Below are positions 60,807-64,000 of a stretch of DNA of 64,000 nucleotides, in pieces. The position numbers and the translations under genes were made by a program. Source of the stretch: Saprospiraceae bacterium (lineage in GTDB: Bacteria > Bacteroidota > Bacteroidia > Chitinophagales > Saprospiraceae); assembly GCA_026982695.1 (NCBI GenBank), contig JALSGS010000033.1, positions 1 to 64,000 of the forward strand, written 5' to 3'. The notes beneath the pieces were generated by a model that did not search any database, was not told the DNA's origin, and worked only from the letters and a program-made list of their open reading frames with translations. Positions within the stretch are counted from its first letter, which is position 1. Every line of letters begins with the position of its first letter.

Positions 60807-61538
60807 ATGAGTAGCATTTTCCAAAAGGAACTATCCGCCTTTTTCAGCTCCTTGATAGGTTATATCGTCATTGGTGTGTTTTTGACAATCATGGGCCTAG
60901 TCGTATGGGTGTTTCCCGACACCAGCTTGCTCAACTATCAGTATGCTACGCTCAATCAGTTGTTCGATTTGGCACCTATTGTATTTATGTTACTCATTCC
61001 GGCCATTACGATGCGCATGTTTGCCGAAGAGCAGCAAAGTGGCACCTTTGAGCTGTTAGTCACTCGGCCGTTGACTGATCTGCAAATTGTATTGGGCAAG
61101 TATTTGGCTACCTTGGTTTTAGTGCTATTTTCCCTGTTACCCACGGTGCTGTATTACTACACAGTGTGGGAATTGGGATCGCCTAAGGGCAATATCGATT
61201 CGGGAGCTGTGTTGGGCAGCTATATAGGCTTGGTGTTTTTGGCGGCTGCCTTTAGTGCCATAGGCATTTTTGCTTCTGCACTTTCGCAAAATCAGATCGT
61301 GGCTTTTATTCTTTCCGTCTTCCTTTGCTTTTTAATTCACTGGGGGTTCGACTTTCTGAGCCGGTTGCCTGTGTTTGTAGGCAAGTGGGATAGCTTAGTG
61401 GAAATGCTGGGCATGGAATACCACTATGCCAGTGTGAGTCGTGGATTGCTCGATACGCGTGACTTGTTGTACTTTCTTTCTATTGCTGCGTTCTTTTTGG
61501 CTGCTACACTTATTGCCTTGGACAAAAGGCGCTGGTAA
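60807..61538 (+). CDS. gldF: Gliding motility-associated ABC transporter permease
   Basis: A 243-residue ABC-2-type permease, about six helices. The N-terminus matches GldF: SIFQKELSAFFSSLIGYIVIGVF. Later MRMFAEEQQSGTFELLVTRP (about 70-89), GKYLATLVLVLFSLLPTVLYY and the DFLSRLPVFVGKWDSLVEMLG region also match. In Flavobacterium, GldA-GldF-GldG form a transporter needed for gliding and T9SS-dependent motility. The ATPase gldA is not adjacent, as in many genomes. The ATG at 60807 is preferred over 60783. gldG follows by 33 bases. Confidence 0.93.
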   Translation: MSSIFQKELSAFFSSLIGYIVIGVFLTIMGLVVWVFPDTSLLNYQYATLNQLFDLAPIVFMLLIPAITMRMFAEEQQSGTFELLVTRPLTDLQIVLGKYLATLVLVLFSLLPTVLYYYTVWELGSPKGNIDSGAVLGSYIGLVFLAAAFSAIGIFASALSQNQIVAFILSVFLCFLIHWGFDFLSRLPVFVGKWDSLVEMLGMEYHYASVSRGLLDTRDLLYFLSIAAFFLAATLIALDKRRW

Positions 61539-61571
61539 GGAGTGCTTAAGTGACAATACCGAATTTTAGGG

Positions 61572-63287
61572 ATGATGAATAAAAAGTGGTCGAGACGTAC
61601 GCTGTCATGGGTGCAACTGAGTTTGTTCACTATGGTACTTGTCTTGCTCAACATATTGAGCAATGCTTTTTTTACGCAGTTTGACCTTACGGAGGAAAAG
61701 CGCTTTACGTTGACAAAACCCACTAAGGAGCTGCTGCACAGCATAGATGATGTGGCTTATGTGCGCATTTTGTTGGAAGGGGAATTTCCCGCGGGCTTCA
61801 AGCGGTTGCAACGTGCCACTCAAGAGTTGCTGCAAGATTTTCGCAGCTATTCTCCATGGATTGAGTTTGAGTTTGAAGATCCCAATGAAGGAAGTGTAGC
61901 ACAGCGCAACAAGCGCAGAAAAGAGCTGAGTGAGTTGGGCATTAACCCGACTACCTTGCGCCTAAAAGATGCCGAAGGCACCGAAGAGAAGTTGATTTAT
62001 CCTTGGGCTATTGTTTACTACAAAGGACGGGAAGCCTATGTCAACTTGCTCGAGCAGCAGGGCATGCAGAACCCACATGTGGTACTCAACAACTCCATAG
62101 CCCTGCTGGAATACAAATTTGCCAATGCAATCTCGAAGTTGATGAAGGGCACCAAGCCTTACATCGCCTTTACAGTAGGGCATGGTGAGCTCAATAACTT
62201 GGAGCGCAAAGATTTGGTCAATCACTTGGGCCAGTATTACAACGTGGGCACCTTTGTGCTCGACAGTGCGGCTTATATTCCCGAAGAGGTGGCCGTGCTG
62301 ATCGTGGCGCGCCCCACATCGCCTTTTAGTGAAAAAGACAAGTTCAAGATCGACCAATACGTGATGCGAGGGGGCAAAGTCATCTGGTTGATCGATCGCC
62401 TCAATGCAGCACTCGATAGCTTGCGCGGCCGCGACGCCTTTGTACCTTTGGACTATCCGCTCAATCTGGAAGACTTATTGTTCAAATACGGCATCCGGAT
62501 TGAGCCCAACTTGCTATTAGACCTCCAATGCGGGCTAATTCCACAGGTAGTGGGCATGCAAGGTGGGCAGCCACAAATCGATATGTTTAAGTGGTACTAC
62601 TTTCCCGTCGTCACCCCAGACTTGGCCCATCCCATTACTAAGGGTCTCGATGGCATCTATTTGGAATTTCCCAGCACGATAGACACAACCGTGCGCATCA
62701 AAACACCTGTAACGCGCACCGTATTGCTACATTCTTCGCCCTATAGTCGGGTACAATATTCGCCTGTGCGCCTCAACTTCGACATCTTGCACTATGAGCC
62801 TGACCCGGAAAAATTTAGCAAAGGCCCCTATCCAGTAGCTATGTTGCTCGAGGGCGAATTCCCTTCCTTGTACGAACATCGTGTGACGGAAAAGATGCTA
62901 GCAGGATTGGAAAAGATTGGCAAGCCCTTCAAGGCGCGGAGCGAGTACACGCGCATGCTGGTTGTCTCTGATGGAGATATTGCACGCAACCCCGTCAACC
63001 TCGATGGCACCATCATGCCTTTGGGCTACAATCGCTTTATGCGCTATCAATTTGCTAATCGGGATTTTTTGCTCAATGCCATCGAATATTTGCAGGACCC
63101 CGATGGCGTCATAGCTGCACGCGCCAAAGATGTGAAACTTCGCTTGCTGGACACCGTGCGCACACAAGAGGAAAAGCTCAAATGGCAATTGATCAACTTG
63201 GTCTTGCCTTTGGCTTTCCTCATCCTTCTTGGCGTAGTGTGGAATTGGTGGCGCCGTAGAAAATACGCTATACGTCAACCTGTATAG
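61572..63287 (+). CDS. gldG: Gliding motility-associated protein GldG
   Basis: A 571-residue GldG. One N-terminal membrane helix (about 13-31), then the conserved RFTLTKPTKELLHSIDDVAYVRILLEGEFPAGFKRLQ (about 42-78) and a large periplasmic domain with YIAFTVGHGELNNLERKDLVN (about 196-216). A second helix follows near the end (about 540-558), then basic residues. It partners GldF in the gliding ABC complex. ATG 61575 is an alternative start. The next gene is a DUF4340 protein, a recurrent neighbour of gldG-like genes. Confidence 0.93.
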   Translation: MMNKKWSRRTLSWVQLSLFTMVLVLLNILSNAFFTQFDLTEEKRFTLTKPTKELLHSIDDVAYVRILLEGEFPAGFKRLQRATQELLQDFRSYSPWIEFEFEDPNEGSVAQRNKRRKELSELGINPTTLRLKDAEGTEEKLIYPWAIVYYKGREAYVNLLEQQGMQNPHVVLNNSIALLEYKFANAISKLMKGTKPYIAFTVGHGELNNLERKDLVNHLGQYYNVGTFVLDSAAYIPEEVAVLIVARPTSPFSEKDKFKIDQYVMRGGKVIWLIDRLNAALDSLRGRDAFVPLDYPLNLEDLLFKYGIRIEPNLLLDLQCGLIPQVVGMQGGQPQIDMFKWYYFPVVTPDLAHPITKGLDGIYLEFPSTIDTTVRIKTPVTRTVLLHSSPYSRVQYSPVRLNFDILHYEPDPEKFSKGPYPVAMLLEGEFPSLYEHRVTEKMLAGLEKIGKPFKARSEYTRMLVVSDGDIARNPVNLDGTIMPLGYNRFMRYQFANRDFLLNAIEYLQDPDGVIAARAKDVKLRLLDTVRTQEEKLKWQLINLVLPLAFLILLGVVWNWWRRRKYAIRQPV

Positions 63288-63308
63288 CTTTTTGTTAGCG
63301 TGCTAAAA

Positions 63309-64000
63309 ATGAGCATTATGCCGAAAAACCTGAGTATACTCCTTGCGCTTGCACTAATCTTGGCATTGCTTACTTGGTTTTACCAATGTGGCCCGTGGAG
63401 TGCGCGCAAGAAAAGGCAAAATTGGGATCGCGATTTCCGCATCGAGCACACCGATGCCATTGGCAAGATATTCATGGTGCGCAAAACTGATGGAGCTATC
63501 GTGACGCTTCAGCGAAAAGGGCAAGCCTGGTATGTCAATGACGAGTACAAAGCCAATCCCAATGTGGTAGATAACTTATTGGAAGCCATTAGTGGCCTTC
63601 GCGTCAAATACATCCCGCCACGCGCCGCATTAGATCACATTGTCAAGGATCTAGCCACGCGTAGTATCAAGGTGCAAATCTTTGATCGAAAAGGCCAACT
63701 GATGAAGAGCTATTACGTAGGTGGCGCACCCCCCGATGAACGCGGCACCTACATGATTATGGAAGGCGCTGAACAGCCTTATGTCATGGAGCTACCTACG
63801 GTATCGGGTAGCGTGCGCGGGCGCTACAACATCTTTAGAATTGATCGGTGGCGCGATAAGACTGTTCTTTCCATTGATCCTGCCCGCATCACTTACGTGT
63901 CGATTGATTACCCGAAGTTGCGCAACAAGTCCTTTGAGCTGAAGCGCATAGGCCAGCAATGGACCGTCGAGCCGCTGTCGGTAACTACAGCTCGAAAGTC
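63309..64000 (+). CDS. DUF4340 domain protein, truncated by the window end
   Basis: The first ~230 residues of a DUF4340-type protein. An N-terminal membrane helix (about 5-25; LSILLALALILALLTWFYQCG) precedes the domain with FMVRKTDGAIVTLQRKGQAWYVNDEYKANPN and the family's SYYVGGAPPDERGTYMIMEG, then SGSVRGRYNIFRIDRWRDKTV. DUF4340 genes often follow GldG-like ABC genes, where they may add an extracytoplasmic subunit. The ATG at 63309 (63318 possible) follows the gldG stop by 21 bases. The 3' end lies beyond the window. Confidence 0.82.
   Translation, partial: MSIMPKNLSILLALALILALLTWFYQCGPWSARKKRQNWDRDFRIEHTDAIGKIFMVRKTDGAIVTLQRKGQAWYVNDEYKANPNVVDNLLEAISGLRVKYIPPRAALDHIVKDLATRSIKVQIFDRKGQLMKSYYVGGAPPDERGTYMIMEGAEQPYVMELPTVSGSVRGRYNIFRIDRWRDKTVLSIDPARITYVSIDYPKLRNKSFELKRIGQQWTVEPLSVTTARK

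Noticed and set aside
1-64000. tRNA, rRNA, insertion sequence or prophage genes
   Set aside because: No TPsiC-arm plus CCA-type structures, no transposase motif (DDE/HUH) and no terminal inverted repeats were found on reading both strands.
60783-64000. A complete gldA-gldF-gldG operon
   Set aside because: No ATPase gene with Walker motifs lies next to gldF; the upstream gene is an amidohydrolase.

Overview
The window is chromosomal DNA of a Bacteroidota bacterium, most likely a Saprospiria-like gliding lineage (class-level guess, moderate confidence). The evidence is gldF/gldG, type IX secretion (T9SS)-related PorP/SprF and PKD-domain remnants, a DUF5686 protein, an OmpA protein with thrombospondin type 3 repeats, a PF17131-type LolA-like carrier, and repeated TAnnTTTG promoter -7 boxes. 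Base composition is close to balanced, apart from one AT-rich gene near 48 kb. I found no tRNA, rRNA, CRISPR array, insertion sequence or prophage.

Layout. 0-1.6 kb: decayed T9SS-related genes (PorP/SprF-like, then PKD repeats) broken by frameshifts. 1.6-4 kb: SdpI-like and PagL-like membrane genes, cobalamin adenosyltransferase, proC. 4.2-10 kb: isoaspartyl peptidase, trehalase and the three-subunit transhydrogenase pntAA-pntAB-pntB. 10.6-17.3 kb: DUF4139 protein, a metallo-beta-lactamase (MBL)-fold enzyme, then a co-directional set of metallopeptidase/VWA, phospholipase D, DedA and a frameshifted DUF1361 gene. 17.5-28 kb: a degenerate arginase-fold protein, two glycosyltransferases (one resembling the tRNA-queuosine mannosyltransferase), a PKD/T9SS cargo protein, an SDR, thioredoxin, OsmC, metZ, a LOG-family enzyme and a FemAB/GNAT-like protein. 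28-37 kb: envelope genes (DUF5686, OmpA-TSP3, a lipoprotein, a TonB-dependent receptor) and a sulfide:quinone oxidoreductase. 37.3-43.2 kb: a compact operon of TetR regulator, LolA-like carrier, two FtsX-type permeases, LolD-type ATPase and an outer-membrane barrel. 43.2-64 kb: mainly housekeeping (M1 peptidase, metG, gpsA, GMC oxidoreductase, secernin-like peptidase, antiporter, lptE, folP, coaE, amidohydrolase), ending in gldF-gldG-DUF4340.

Two items deserve most attention. First, the 37.3-43.2 kb operon contains every part expected of a dedicated inner-to-outer-membrane trafficking route, with a palindromic operator next to the tetR promoter. Second, a 14-bp word, ATTTGCCGNAAGGC, occurs ten times (one copy with T in place of the first A). 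It lies on both strands, in several reading frames and in an intergenic hairpin made by an inverted pair. That behaviour is like a DNA-uptake or other genome-wide signal and not like codon use.
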